Shown piece after piece: positions 19,695 through 29,347 of a DNA stretch of 64,000 bases. This DNA comes from Trichococcus palustris (GTDB lineage Bacteria; Bacillota; Bacilli; Lactobacillales; Aerococcaceae), in contig NZ_FOTD01000001.1 in the NCBI RefSeq assembly GCF_900114465.1, positions 186,001-250,000 on the forward strand, read 5' to 3'. Every line of letters begins with the position of its first letter. Within the stretch, counting starts at the first letter, position 1. Both the position numbers and the translations under genes were made by a program. The notes beneath the pieces were generated by a model. That model was given only the letters and a program-made list of their open reading frames with translations, was not told the origin of the DNA and made no database searches.

Positions 19695-21020
19695 ATGGCG
19701 ATGCAGGAATTTCAGCTGAAACAAACGCAGCAACAATCGATCCGGATGACGCAGCAGATGCGACAGGCATTGCACATTTTGCAGATGCCCATGTCGGAAC
19801 TGTCCACCTATATAGAAGACAAGGCATTGGGGAATCCGTTGATGGAAATCAAAAAGCGGGAATCGGGAACGGGCAGCGTTGCTGTCTCCAATGTTTATAC
19901 GGCGGATAATCAAACGCCCTGGTATGACCGGATGGAAAGCAAGAATCAATCGCTCTATGATTTTTTGCATGAACAGATTTATTTGAACATGAAAAACACA
20001 CCGCTCAGACAGCTGGTGCTGTTCCTCAGCCGATATGTGACGGATGACGGCTATTTGGATATCAAACTGGACGAGGCTGCGGAGGCAACTGCGGCCGATG
20101 AAGCGGAAATGTTGGATGCCTTGACGCTGCTGCAACAGTTGGACCCGCCCGGTGTCGGCGCACGCAATCTGCAGGAATTTCTGATGCTGCAGACCGAAAG
20201 GGATGAACAGTCGCCGCCGCTGGCCTATTACATACTGGAAAATTATTTCAAGGAATTGTCGACCTATCGTTTGGAATCAATTACAGATACCGAGGAAATC
20301 GACCATGATGAGCTGATCGAAATCATCACCTATATGAGCAAGCTGAAGACGAAGCTGCAGTGGGAGTCCACATTCGAGGAGACGGTCTTCATTGAACCGG
20401 ATATCTATGTGACCATAGCCGAGGATGACACACTGGATGTTTCATTCAATCAAAGCGGTCTACCCTCGGTGGCTTTAAACCAAGACTATTACAGCGAATT
20501 GTTGGCGTTGGCGGATAAAGATATGAAACGTTATCTGGAAGAAAAGAAGAAAGAAATTTCCTGGATCCAGCAGTGTGTTCTCCAACGGACACAGAACGTC
20601 ATCAAAATAACGGAAGCCATCCTGCAGCTGCAGGCGGATTATTTCTTGGAAAAAGCCTCTTCGATGAAGCCTATGACGATGAAAAACATCGCCAAACTAA
20701 CGGACCTGAGTATTTCGACGGTGAGCCGGGTCGTGAACGACAAATACATGGCGACCCCGAAAGGCATCTTTGAATTGCGCTTTTTCTTCCGGAGCGGATT
20801 TTCCAAAAAAGATGAAGAGGATTCGGTAGAAATTTCTTCGTTGGTTATCGAAACCGAAATAAAGGAAATAATCGGCCGCGAAGAAAAGGCGAAGCCGGTT
20901 TCCGATCAGGTGATTGCCAATCATTTCACCGCGCAGGGAATCGACATCTCGCGCAGGACGGTGGCGAAATACCGCATGGGTTTGGGCATACCCTCCAGTT
21001 CGAAAAGAAAAAGGACATAA
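19695..21020 (+). CDS. rpoN: RNA polymerase sigma-54 factor
   Basis: 441 residues. Region I is Gln-rich (FQLKQTQQQSIRMTQQMRQALHILQMP, about 6-32) and contacts activators and core polymerase. The core-binding region follows (LDPPGVGARNLQEFL near residue 151), then the HTH region (MKNIAKLTDLSISTVSRVVNDKY near residue 330) and the RpoN box as ARRTVAKYR-like SRRTVAKYRMGLGIPSS at the C-terminus, which reads the -24 element. In Lactobacillales sigma-54 serves mostly sugar PTS operons controlled by LevR-type activators, and exactly such an activator and -24/-12 promoter occur at 2.5-5.5 kb. GGGGGTGAG precedes the ATG. Confidence 0.96.
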   Translation: MAMQEFQLKQTQQQSIRMTQQMRQALHILQMPMSELSTYIEDKALGNPLMEIKKRESGTGSVAVSNVYTADNQTPWYDRMESKNQSLYDFLHEQIYLNMKNTPLRQLVLFLSRYVTDDGYLDIKLDEAAEATAADEAEMLDALTLLQQLDPPGVGARNLQEFLMLQTERDEQSPPLAYYILENYFKELSTYRLESITDTEEIDHDELIEIITYMSKLKTKLQWESTFEETVFIEPDIYVTIAEDDTLDVSFNQSGLPSVALNQDYYSELLALADKDMKRYLEEKKKEISWIQQCVLQRTQNVIKITEAILQLQADYFLEKASSMKPMTMKNIAKLTDLSISTVSRVVNDKYMATPKGIFELRFFFRSGFSKKDEEDSVEISSLVIETEIKEIIGREEKAKPVSDQVIANHFTAQGIDISRRTVAKYRMGLGIPSSSKRKRT

Positions 21021-21260
21021 TTATGTCGATCGGTGTGACTGGTTAATAGGACAATCAATGGGGAAAAGTAGGGATTATGGGACCGTTGGCAAGGGTCTGC
21101 GATCCAGTTCCATCATCGGACCGCTGGTGTTCTTCCTGGGCTTCAACATCGTCGAAGTTTTTTCTTTGAAGTTTTGTACCGTTGGCCTTTTGGCGACGGC
21201 ATGAAGCAGCTTAGGAACCTGCGAAACACTTGTAATGAATGCTGATCAACAAAAGAAAAA

Positions 21261-21306
21261 GGGGCTGCATCCAACCAGAAATACGTATCTGGTTGGATGC
21301 AGCCCC
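21261..21306 (-). terminator. Terminator of the activase gene
   Basis: GGGGCTGCATCCAACCAG (21261-21278) pairs perfectly with CTGGTTGGATGCAGCCCC (21289-21306). On the minus strand it is followed by TTTTTCTTTTG, fitting the 1452-residue gene that ends at 21332. The preceding 240 bases after rpoN contain no gene. Confidence 0.9.
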
Positions 21307-21331
21307 TGCGTTCATTTCTATTGCTGCGCAA

Positions 21332-24300
21332 TCACTGATTATCCACTGGATTGCCGAAGGATGGTTTTGCTTTCGGCGCAAAACGTTTTTTCAATTCGGA
21401 AAGTTTGTCCGTCTCTTTGCCGTCGGATCGAGGATCCACCGTAACGTTCGGAAGGTTCTTTTGGGCAGTGGACAGCATCAAGCGGATACGGTTCAATTGG
21501 TTCACGGAAGAAACGCCCGGATCATAATCGATGGTTGTGATATTGGATGCGGGGTACTGGCTGCGCAATTCCTTCAGCACGCCTTTGCCGACGATGTGGT
21601 TAGGAAGGCAGCCAAACGGTTGCATGCAGATGATGTTGTTTGTGCCGCCTTTCAGCAATTCGATCATCTCGCCGGTAAGAAACCAACCTTCGCCGGTCTG
21701 GTTGCCGAGATTGAGGATTGTTGCAGCGCCATCAGCCAACTCGCGGATGCCGTTGATGCCATCGAAACGATTCGATGCGCGCAAGGCCTTGTCCATCGGC
21801 TTTTCGCACAATTCGATGGCTTTGATCATGAAGTCCCCCAACCATTTGCCGGATTTGGAGAAGCCCAGCTCCTCCGCCTTATATACCTGGTTGTAAAAGC
21901 TGTAGTTCATGAATCCGATCAGATCGGGAACGACGGCCTCTGCGCCTTCATCCTCCAGTATCTTGACAAGGTCGTTGTTGGCTGTCGCCGAGTATTTCAC
22001 CAGGATCTCACCGACGATGCCGACGCGTGGCCGTACTTCATTGCGGATTGGCAGAGTGTCGAAGTCATGGATGATGGCTTTCATGTTTTTGTTGAATGCA
22101 CGGAAGGAGCCGTTTTCGACGTTGCCTTTCACCCGTTTCAGCCATTGGGCATGCAGAGCGTCCGCACTGCCTTTGACGATTTCATAAGGTCTGGTGCGAT
22201 ACACGACCCGTTCAAACAAATCACCATACAGGACGGCGATCAGCATCCGCTGCAGCATAACCGGGGTAACCTTGAAGCCCGGACTTTGTTCGACGCCTTT
22301 GTTGCCCATCGAGAAGCTGAGCACCGGTATTTGCGGGAATCCTGCATCCACAAGCGCTTTTCTCAACAAAGGAATGTAATTGGTCGCCCGGCAGCCGCCG
22401 CCTGTCTGCGTCAGCAATACGGTCGTATTCTGCAAGTCGTATTTTCCACTTTCGAGAGCTTTCAGCATCTGCCCGATGGTGATGATGGCAGGGTAGCAGG
22501 CATCGTTATTGACGAACTTCAAGCCTTCGGAAATATCGTCCTGTCCCTCTTCTTGAAGGGGGCTGTTCAGTTGGACGATATTGTACCCCAAGCTGCTCAA
22601 CGCCACTTCAATCAATCCGTTTTGATGGATGGGGCTCATCATCGGCACCAAAATCGTATGGTTCTTGCGCATTTCCTTTGTGAAGATGATTTGCGGCGGC
22701 GTGTCATACAGTTTTTTCGGTTCAAAGTGTTCTTTGTCGCGCTCCACCATGGCCGCCTTCAGGGAACGGATACGGATGCGGATGGCGCCCAGGTTCTGGC
22801 CTTCGTCGATTTTCAGGACCGTATGGATTTTACCGTATTGCTTCAGTATCTCGCTGATCTGATCCGTCGTGACGGCATCGATGCCGCAGCCGAAGGAATT
22901 CAATTGGATCATCTCGAGGTTTTTGACCTTGGTGACGACGCGGGCTGCCGCATAGAGACGGGAATGGTAGGTCCATTGGTTCACGACCCGCAGATCGTCG
23001 ACATCCTCCAGATGGGAGATGCTGTCTTCCGTCAGGACGTGGAACCCGTACGCGGTGATGACTTCACTGATGCCATGATTGATTTCCGGATCGGAGTGGT
23101 ATGGACGCCCAGCCAGGACGATGCCTTTCTCGTTGTTCCGGATGATCTGTTCGAGGGCTTCTTCGCCTTTCCTTTGCATATCGGCTTTGTAGGCATCCAG
23201 TTCGTTGAACCCCTTCTCGACGGCGCTTGCCATCTCTTCGCGGGAAATGCCGCGATCGGCAAATGTCTTGGTCAAGGCCGCGATGACCTGGTCCTTATCA
23301 TCCAAGTTCAGGAAAGGATTCCGGTAATCCTGGGCACCGCTGCGGATGTCATCCAGGTTCATGCGGATGACGTCCGGATAGGATTGCACGATAGGACAGT
23401 TGAAATGATTTTCCGCATGCTGCGATTCGGCTCTTTCAAATACCACGCTCGGGTAGAAGAGCACATCCACCTTTTTGTTGATCAATTGCTGCACATGGCC
23501 ATGCACCATTTTGGCAGGGTAGCAGATGGTGTCGCTGGGAATCGTCTCGATTCCTGTTTCATACAGTTTTTTGGAGGAGCGGCCGGATAGTTCCACCCGG
23601 AAGCCCAATTCATTGAATACCGTGAACCATAAAGGATAGTTCTCGTACAGGTTCAACACACGGGGAATGCCGATTGTCCCTCTTGCCGCATCTTTTTTCT
23701 TCAGCGGCTTGTAGTCGAAAAGGCGTTTATATTTGTAGTCGACCAAGTTGATTTTTTCATCGTGCTTTTCGATTGTGATTTGTCCGCCTTTGTCGCAGCG
23801 GTTCCCGGTGACGAAACGCCGGCCATCCTTGAAGATCGTCACGGTCATCAGGCAGTTGTTTTCGCATAGGGTGCAGTGCGTTTGTTTCTTATCGGCTGTA
23901 AATCCCTTCATGCCGCCTGCATCGATGATTGCGGACACGTCACCGGCTTCGTAGCCTTCCATGGCGATCAGGGCGCAACCATACGCACCCATCAATCCGG
24001 CGATGTTCGGGCGGATGACTTCGCGTTTGCTGATCAGTTCGAAGGCGCGCAGGACTGATTCGTTGTAGAAGGTCCCGCCTTGGCAGACGATCTTTTCGCC
24101 CAGATCTTCCGGACGCTTGATTTTGATGACTTTATAGAGCGCGTTCTTGATGACCGAGATGGACAAGCCGGCGGAAATATCCGCAACCGTGGCGCCTTCT
24201 TTTTGTGCCTGCTTCACTTTGGAATTCATGAAGACCGTGCAGCGCGACCCCAGATCGACAGGATGCTCCGCCAGCAAGGCGATCTTCGCGAAATTTTTGA

Positions 24301-25690
24301 TGTCATATTTCAGGGTTTTCGAGAAGTTTTCCAGGAAAGAGCCGCAACCGGAAGAACAGGCTTCATTCAGCTGGATGGAGGAGAGGATGCCGTTGCCCAT
24401 AGTCATGGCCTTCATATCCTGTCCGCCGATATCCAAAATGAAGTCCACGTTCGGTTGGAATCTGCTCGCCGCTTTGTAGTGGGCAATGGTTTCGACTTCG
24501 CCCAAATCGACCGAAAGTGCGTTTTTGAGCAAAGCTTCGCCGTAACCGGTCACGCAGGCTTTGCCGATGTAGGCATTCTCCGGCATTTTCGCATACAGAT
24601 CCTTGAGGATATTCATGGTCACTTGCAAGGGTTCGCCTTCGTTGTTGCCGTAATAGGTGTACAGCAGCTCGCCTTCCGGATTGATCAGCGTCACTTTGGT
24701 CGTGGTCGAGCCGGCGTCTATCCCCAGAAAAGCGACGCCGTTATGTTCTTCCAAGGGTGAATGGCTGACTTCGGCTTGGGCATGGCGGGCCCGGAAGGCC
24801 GTCAACTCCGCTTCGTCTTTGAACAGGGGCGATAAGGTGATGTCAGGTGTGAGCGCTTGGTTGTTTTCGGCGTTCATCTGACGGAATAAGGCCGGGAAGT
24901 TTGTGGCTTCATTGCCTCCGGAAGCCAGCGCGGCACCGATTGCGACGAACAATTGGGGATTATCCGGGAAAACGACATCTTCAGGCGCAATTTTCAGCGT
25001 CTCGATGAACCGATTCCGTAGTTCGCTCATGAAATAGAGCGGTCCGCCCAGAAAGGCTACCTTGCCTTTTATCTTTCGGCCCGATGCCAAGCCGGCGATC
25101 GTCTGATTGACGACAGCCTGGAAGACGCTCGCTGCGATATCTTCCTTTCTGGCGCCGTCATTGATCAGCGGTTGGACATCGGTTTTGGCGAATACCCCGC
25201 AACGGGATGCAATCGGATAGATGGTTTGGTGACCTTTCGAAAGCTCGTTCAGACCGGTTGCGTCCGTTCTCAGCAGATCCGCCATCTGGTCGATGAAGGC
25301 GCCCGTTCCGCCGGCGCAGCTGCCGTTCATCCGTTGTTCCAAGGAACCTTCGAAAAAGGTGATTTTCGCATCTTCGCCGCCCAGCTCGATGGCGACATCC
25401 GTCTCGGGTATGAGCGTTTCGACTGTCTTGGTGCAGGCGATGACTTCCTGGATAAAGGGAATATCCAGCAATTCCGCTAAACCGATTCCGCCGCTTCCGG
25501 TAATGTCCAAGGTGAAGGGAATATCCCCCAATTTTTCATAGGCCTCTGTGAAAATCATTTTTGTTGCGTTTTTAATATCAGAATAATGGCGTTCGTATTT
25601 TGAAAATATCGCCTCGTTGTTTTCATTTAAAACGACAATTTTTATCGTCGTAGATCCAACGTCAATCCCAATCCGCATTGGCTTTTGCAT
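21332..25690 (-). CDS. Giant acyl-CoA dehydratase activase / DUF2229 / HgdB-like fusion
   Basis: 1452 residues. Two BcrA/BadF/HgdC-type ATPase domains come first. Domain 1 (about 5-265) opens with GIDVGSTTIK and has the cluster cysteines Cys125 (NGSCAGGTGAF) and Cys164 (SRCGVFAKT). Domain 2 (about 315-580) opens with GIDAGSTTTK and has ACSSGCGSFL and SRCTVFMNSK. A DUF2229 domain follows (RGTIGIPRVLNLYENYPLW near 670) and then a long region related to 2-hydroxyacyl-CoA dehydratase subunits. Homologues couple ATP hydrolysis to low-potential electron transfer into iron-sulfur dehydratases or double-cubane reductases. The substrate of this large fused class is not established. It stands alone, with no CoA-transferase or dehydratase genes nearby. 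The extended antisense reading frame is a codon-bias shadow. Confidence 0.9.
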   Translation of the reverse strand: MQKPMRIGIDVGSTTIKIVVLNENNEAIFSKYERHYSDIKNATKMIFTEAYEKLGDIPFTLDITGSGGIGLAELLDIPFIQEVIACTKTVETLIPETDVAIELGGEDAKITFFEGSLEQRMNGSCAGGTGAFIDQMADLLRTDATGLNELSKGHQTIYPIASRCGVFAKTDVQPLINDGARKEDIAASVFQAVVNQTIAGLASGRKIKGKVAFLGGPLYFMSELRNRFIETLKIAPEDVVFPDNPQLFVAIGAALASGGNEATNFPALFRQMNAENNQALTPDITLSPLFKDEAELTAFRARHAQAEVSHSPLEEHNGVAFLGIDAGSTTTKVTLINPEGELLYTYYGNNEGEPLQVTMNILKDLYAKMPENAYIGKACVTGYGEALLKNALSVDLGEVETIAHYKAASRFQPNVDFILDIGGQDMKAMTMGNGILSSIQLNEACSSGCGSFLENFSKTLKYDIKNFAKIALLAEHPVDLGSRCTVFMNSKVKQAQKEGATVADISAGLSISVIKNALYKVIKIKRPEDLGEKIVCQGGTFYNESVLRAFELISKREVIRPNIAGLMGAYGCALIAMEGYEAGDVSAIIDAGGMKGFTADKKQTHCTLCENNCLMTVTIFKDGRRFVTGNRCDKGGQITIEKHDEKINLVDYKYKRLFDYKPLKKKDAARGTIGIPRVLNLYENYPLWFTVFNELGFRVELSGRSSKKLYETGIETIPSDTICYPAKMVHGHVQQLINKKVDVLFYPSVVFERAESQHAENHFNCPIVQSYPDVIRMNLDDIRSGAQDYRNPFLNLDDKDQVIAALTKTFADRGISREEMASAVEKGFNELDAYKADMQRKGEEALEQIIRNNEKGIVLAGRPYHSDPEINHGISEVITAYGFHVLTEDSISHLEDVDDLRVVNQWTYHSRLYAAARVVTKVKNLEMIQLNSFGCGIDAVTTDQISEILKQYGKIHTVLKIDEGQNLGAIRIRIRSLKAAMVERDKEHFEPKKLYDTPPQIIFTKEMRKNHTILVPMMSPIHQNGLIEVALSSLGYNIVQLNSPLQEEGQDDISEGLKFVNNDACYPAIITIGQMLKALESGKYDLQNTTVLLTQTGGGCRATNYIPLLRKALVDAGFPQIPVLSFSMGNKGVEQSPGFKVTPVMLQRMLIAVLYGDLFERVVYRTRPYEIVKGSADALHAQWLKRVKGNVENGSFRAFNKNMKAIIHDFDTLPIRNEVRPRVGIVGEILVKYSATANNDLVKILEDEGAEAVVPDLIGFMNYSFYNQVYKAEELGFSKSGKWLGDFMIKAIELCEKPMDKALRASNRFDGINGIRELADGAATILNLGNQTGEGWFLTGEMIELLKGGTNNIICMQPFGCLPNHIVGKGVLKELRSQYPASNITTIDYDPGVSSVNQLNRIRLMLSTAQKNLPNVTVDPRSDGKETDKLSELKKRFAPKAKPSFGNPVDNQ

Positions 25691-26128
25691 AATAATTGTT
25701 CACTCCTGATGACAGTTTTAATGGTAATGAATAGTAATATTGAACATAATGAAAATTTGTTTATGGCTATTTTAGCTTTCTTCCCACTACACTATTATAT
25801 AGGAAACAATGAAAAATAGACAATGAAAAATGTTGGCCAAGACGACACGATCCGGAACATGCCGGTCATGAAAAAAGAATACCTATTTTGATTTCTTATC
25901 GCGAAACAAATAAAATCTGCGTTGGATGCGGACAAGCAAAATGAGCGCGGAAACGGCAATGTGACAGTTTCAGGAATCGATGTCCGCCTCTAATCACACG
26001 GTCGTGTGCAACAAGAAGATAATTCAAACGCATGAAAAGGCCCGAGAAATATCCATCGGGCCTTTTCATGCGTTTATGGAGAAGCTTTCTTTGATAAAAC
26101 AGTCAGGAACTACATTGCGTCATCTTAC
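25691..26128. other. Intergenic region with a 20-bp-stem hairpin
   Basis: No gene is visible. Near the left it holds the upstream region of the activase gene (AGGAGTG site). AAACGCATGAAAAGGCCCGA (26026-26045) pairs perfectly with 26056-26075 and probably terminates the minus-strand rqcH gene ending at 26131, although the T tail is poor. Confidence 0.6.
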
Positions 26129-26130
26129 TT

Positions 26131-27834
26131 TCAATCAGCCTTCAGCGTTCGGACCAGTTCCTTGTCCGGTGTCACATAAAGGGTTTTCTGTCCTTCGTAG
26201 ATGACAAATCCTGGTTTCGCGCCATTGGGTTTGCGGATGTGCTTAACCGCTACATAATCCACCGGCACATTCGAAGAATTTTGGAATTTCGAATAATAGG
26301 CAGCCAATGTCGCCGCCTCGAAAAGCGTCTCCTCGGAAGGGGAATTGCTTTCAATGATGACGTGCGATCCGGGTATGTTTTTCGCATGTAGCCAAATATC
26401 GGACTTCCTGGCTGTCTTCAGCGTCAACTGATCGTTCTGCACATTGTTCTTCCCGATCAGGATGGTCGTGCCATCCGAAGACAGGAATTTGTGTGGCTTG
26501 CTGCTTTTGTGCTTTTTCTGTTTACCTTTATACTTTTTCTTCAAATAACCGGATTCACGCAGCTCATCCTTGATTTCCTCCAAGTCCTGCGGATCAGAGA
26601 GTTGGATCAGCGTTTCGATGGACTCCAGATATTCGTTCTCCGCATGAGTCTGTTCGATCTGCTCATTCACATATTTGACTGCAGTGGTGAGCTTCTGGTA
26701 TTTAGAAAAGTATTTTTGGGCATTTTGGGAAGGCGTCAGCGCAGGGTTCAATGCGATCGTGATCGATTTTTCGTCATCGTAGAAATTGGCAAGCGTCACT
26801 TCCGTGTCGCCTTTTTGCATCTGGTAGAGATAGGCCGTCAGTATCTCTCCTTTGACCCGATAGACATCCGCTTTTTCGGTTTCGAGCAACGTCTGATCCA
26901 ATTTTTTCAGCTTCAGCTGGTTTTTCTTCCATTCGGTGTGGACGATATGGAGCAATTCGGAAGCGACTTGGTTGATGCGGTCCCGGGATGCCTTTTCATC
27001 GTAATAAGCATCCAACAATTCACTCAGGCTGGTATACGCCTTCTTCTCGCCGGGCAAGCTCCGGAACGCGAATGGAGTGAAGTGTTGCTTCTTAGCCGAT
27101 TCCTCCGTCAAAGTCGGGATGCCGGATTCAAGCTGCTGTCTGAAAGCGAGAATGGCATCGGCAACCGACAGACCATCCTGCTCCACTAAGTAGCTGATTT
27201 CCATTGCGGAATCGCTGCCCAAGCCCTGGAAGGCTCCCTGCAAGGATTTGAATAACGGCAACTCAGCGCTGAAAGTGGCCGCGATGGCTTCCAGTTCAAC
27301 CTTTTCCAACGCAAAAGGATTCGCTTTATCCTGGTGGGGTGGCAATTGATAAGGGACCCCTGGATGCAAAGGGCGGAAACTGTTTTGGTAAAACGGTACA
27401 TGTTTCAAGCAATCGATGATCAGTCTGGTTTGCTTATCGATCAGGAAGACATTGCTGTGGCGTCCCATCAGCTCGATGATCAACTCCATTTGGCGCTGGT
27501 CACCGATTTCATCGAAATTCCGGAACGAGAAGATGATGATCCGGTCGTTACCCAGTTGTTGGATATCTTCAATGTAGGCACCTTCCAGATTCTTGCGCAG
27601 CACCATACAGAAATTGGGCGCTGAATCGGGATTGGATAGGTTATCGTTGATTACTTGTATCCGAGCGTAGGATGGGTGAGCAGATAGCAAAACCCGTTTA
27701 TTTTTCCGGTTGGCTCGTATGGTAAGAATAATTTCGTGCTGGAACGGCTGATAGACTTTGCTGATTCGGCCGTTTTCCAAGTCGCGGTTCAGTTCCTTGA
27801 CCATAGCACGGGTAAAAACACCATCAAAAGACAT
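26131..27834 (-). CDS. rqcH: RqcH, NFACT-family ribosome quality control factor
   Basis: 567 residues with the NFACT layout: NFACT-N domain from MSFDGVFTRAMVKELNRDL (the DGVFTRAMV start is diagnostic), a helix-hairpin-helix region, a long coiled coil (about residues 290-430) and the C-terminal NFACT-R/DUF814 domain with DIWLHAKNIPGSHVII. Older annotations call it fibronectin-binding protein (FbpA/PavA). In Bacillus RqcH binds obstructed 50S subunits and recruits tRNA-Ala to add alanine tails that mark stalled chains for degradation. AGGAGGTG precedes the ATG and an extended -10 (TGCTATAAT, minus, near 27872-27880) lies upstream. Confidence 0.94.
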   Translation of the reverse strand: MSFDGVFTRAMVKELNRDLENGRISKVYQPFQHEIILTIRANRKNKRVLLSAHPSYARIQVINDNLSNPDSAPNFCMVLRKNLEGAYIEDIQQLGNDRIIIFSFRNFDEIGDQRQMELIIELMGRHSNVFLIDKQTRLIIDCLKHVPFYQNSFRPLHPGVPYQLPPHQDKANPFALEKVELEAIAATFSAELPLFKSLQGAFQGLGSDSAMEISYLVEQDGLSVADAILAFRQQLESGIPTLTEESAKKQHFTPFAFRSLPGEKKAYTSLSELLDAYYDEKASRDRINQVASELLHIVHTEWKKNQLKLKKLDQTLLETEKADVYRVKGEILTAYLYQMQKGDTEVTLANFYDDEKSITIALNPALTPSQNAQKYFSKYQKLTTAVKYVNEQIEQTHAENEYLESIETLIQLSDPQDLEEIKDELRESGYLKKKYKGKQKKHKSSKPHKFLSSDGTTILIGKNNVQNDQLTLKTARKSDIWLHAKNIPGSHVIIESNSPSEETLFEAATLAAYYSKFQNSSNVPVDYVAVKHIRKPNGAKPGFVIYEGQKTLYVTPDKELVRTLKAD

Positions 27835-27880
27835 GAAAACACCTCCTAGTACATGTCAATATACGCTTATCATTATAGCA

Positions 27881-28365
27881 TATCTTCAGGCGTGAAATCC
27901 TTCGAGCTTCATCATTTATATGAATGCGCAGCAGTTCTTTGGACGCGTGCCCAAGAAAGACACAGATGGAGAATCCGAAAAAGAACATTATGCAAGTGCA
28001 CCCGGGAGATATTTTTTTGATTTCTCTTGAACGGAAAAATTAAAAGGTATTCCTGGATACAAAGGGGGGAATGTGCGCCTCTTTTGTATTGCAATGGAAG
28101 TGAATTTCAAATAAAGATGAAAACGATAAAATTATAACAAAGCAATAAAGCGATGTTGTTAAAAATAATTAGTTTGAAAGATTTGGGCAGGGACCTCTAA
28201 AAAGAGGAATATGCAAAAAAAAAAATCGGGTTATTACTTTTAGAAAACATGAACAATCAGAAAAAAACATAAACAGATGTTTAAAAAATTCGTTAATGCG
28301 AAAATGACGATACCCGTTATTCTTGTTTTAAAGAGAAATATATTATACCATTTAAAGAATACATA
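27881..28365. other. Gene-free AT-rich stretch
   Basis: I see no ribosome site with a credible reading frame, no recognisable protein remnant and no strong hairpin with T tail here. Confidence 0.5.
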
Positions 28366-28829
28366 TTGCGCATAATGTCAAAATCCTTTATAATGGACAG
28401 GTAATCGAATATAGATTCTACGTGCAGAACGTTAACTTGGTTAATAAAAGGATGTTCCATCCACACGGACTATAAAATATTTACATTATTTTTTAGAAGC
28501 ATTCTCAGAGCCCGACAGGCACAGATTGGGAATGACTGAATCTGATTAACTTCAGTTTAAACACTCCATCTTAGTGATTTATAGTACAAAAATACAGGAT
28601 GCTATCGTAAAGAATGAATAGCCGACATTCTATTTAAAAATCCGTTGCTGCCGATTATTCGGAGGGGACCGTCTGGATGCAGGATCCCTGTTTCGTTGCA
28701 ACGGATTTAATGTCTTGGGGGGGTTGATAGCGCTTTTATGCCGTGGGTGGGATCTGTTTCCAGCCACATGGACGCATAGGGGAGTTGGATTGATTCAGAA
28801 GCAATCTAATAGGATCTATTGATTTTTTT
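28366..28829 (+). ncRNA. Candidate structured non-coding RNA
   Basis: A consensus-like promoter (TTGCGC 28366-28371, 17 bases, TATAAT 28389-28394) is followed by no convincing gene. An 11-bp helix AAATCCGTTGC (28638-28648) with GCAACGGATTT (28698-28708) encloses smaller hairpins. A possible terminator is AATCTAATAG (28803-28812) with CTATTGATT (28816-28824), one bulge, then seven Ts. That would give a transcript of about 430 bases. I do not recognise RNase P RNA, tmRNA, 6S, SRP RNA or a known riboswitch in it. Confidence 0.35.
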
Positions 28830-29051
28830 CGGTAGCATATCTCCGAACTGGAGCAAACATCAAGCAGAAACCTTTATTGGTACTTCGATTACATCAAAAA
28901 GTTTTCGATGCAGGAGACATGTTTTCCAAAACTTTTGGATGCTCGCCCTTAACCGGTCATCGGTGGGGTGGGTTTTTTTGTCGCTCTTTTTCGGAAGCGG
29001 CAAGATATTTGGAATTTCATTAAAATATCTCATTTTTCTCTAATGCCCATC
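28830..29051. other. Gene-free stretch before the TrpXYZ leader
   Basis: AAAAGTTTT (28897-28905) can pair with AAAACTTTT (28928-28936), and a G-rich segment precedes a seven-T run near 28972. Nothing else is recognised. Confidence 0.4.
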
Positions 29052-29080
29052 TTGACATTGTTTTTAACATTGGGTACTAT
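29052..29080 (+). promoter_or_regulatory. Sigma-A promoter of the trpXYZ-type leader
   Basis: TTGACA (29052-29057), exactly 17 bases, TACTAT (29075-29080). Transcription would start near 29087, about 315 bases before the first transporter gene. Confidence 0.8.
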
Positions 29081-29111
29081 TGATTTATCAGCAGATAAAG
29101 GAGCAGTTATT

Positions 29112-29174
29112 ATGAGAAAATTTACTTGCGTTTCTAAACCAAATAGATTCGATTGGCAAAGCCGCGTAGAGTAG
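29112..29174 (+). CDS. Putative 20-residue leader peptide of the transporter operon
   Basis: AAAGGAG (29097-29103) lies 8 bases before an ATG that opens a 21-codon frame ending at TAG (29172-29174). The peptide is MRKFTCVSKPNRFDWQSRVE. It contains one Trp codon, at codon 15, five codons before the stop, and no run of any amino acid. Its position between a consensus promoter and a set of competing hairpins that ends in a terminator is that of an attenuation leader. A ribosome paused with the Trp codon in the A site should leave the base-pairing segment just after the stop (29173-29179) free, while one at the stop codon would cover it. Translation and function are inferred. Confidence 0.55.
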   Translation: MRKFTCVSKPNRFDWQSRVE

Positions 29175-29304
29175 GTTGTTCTTTGTGACGTAATGACTGT
29201 CCATAGATACAACCTCAGATGAACCGTCTGAACGAGTATCTATGTGGATTACTAAAGATATTTTATCGCCACATAGACAATAAGGGTCTGTGTGGCGTTT
29301 TCTG
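29173..29304 (+). promoter_or_regulatory. Transcription attenuator with four competing segments
   Basis: Segment 1 AGGTTGT (29173-29179) pairs with ACAACCT (29209-29215). Segment 2 CCATAGATAC (29201-29210) pairs with GTATCTATGTGG (29236-29247). Segment 3 TCTATGTGG (29239-29247) can instead pair with CCACATAGA (29269-29277). That last segment is also the left arm of the terminator: CGCCACATAGAC (29267-29278) with GTCTGTGTGGCG (29286-29297), one G-U pair, followed by TTTTCTGTTTT. So 1:2 frees segment 3 to act as antiterminator, and 2:3 allows termination. Confidence 0.6.
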
Positions 29305-29310
29305 TTTTAA

Positions 29311-29347
29311 AGCTGCCATACACAGTTCAGATGGCGGCTATTTTTTA
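29311..29347 (+). terminator. Second terminator hairpin in the leader
   Basis: AGCTGCCAT (29311-29319) pairs with ATGGCGGCT (29331-29339), one G-U pair, followed by ATTTTTTAT. It stands between the attenuator and the first gene, so read-through must pass it too; its loop (ACACAG) can pair with CTGTGT in the first terminator. Confidence 0.6.

Noticed and set aside
21239-23590. A 783-codon open frame on the plus strand
   Set aside because: It lies entirely antisense to the activase gene, has no ribosome site and low-complexity composition; it is a shadow caused by codon bias on the other strand.
28819-29174. Overlapping 68-74 codon frames on the plus strand
   Set aside because: No ribosome site at their starts; the only supported start is the internal ATG at 29112 called as the leader peptide.
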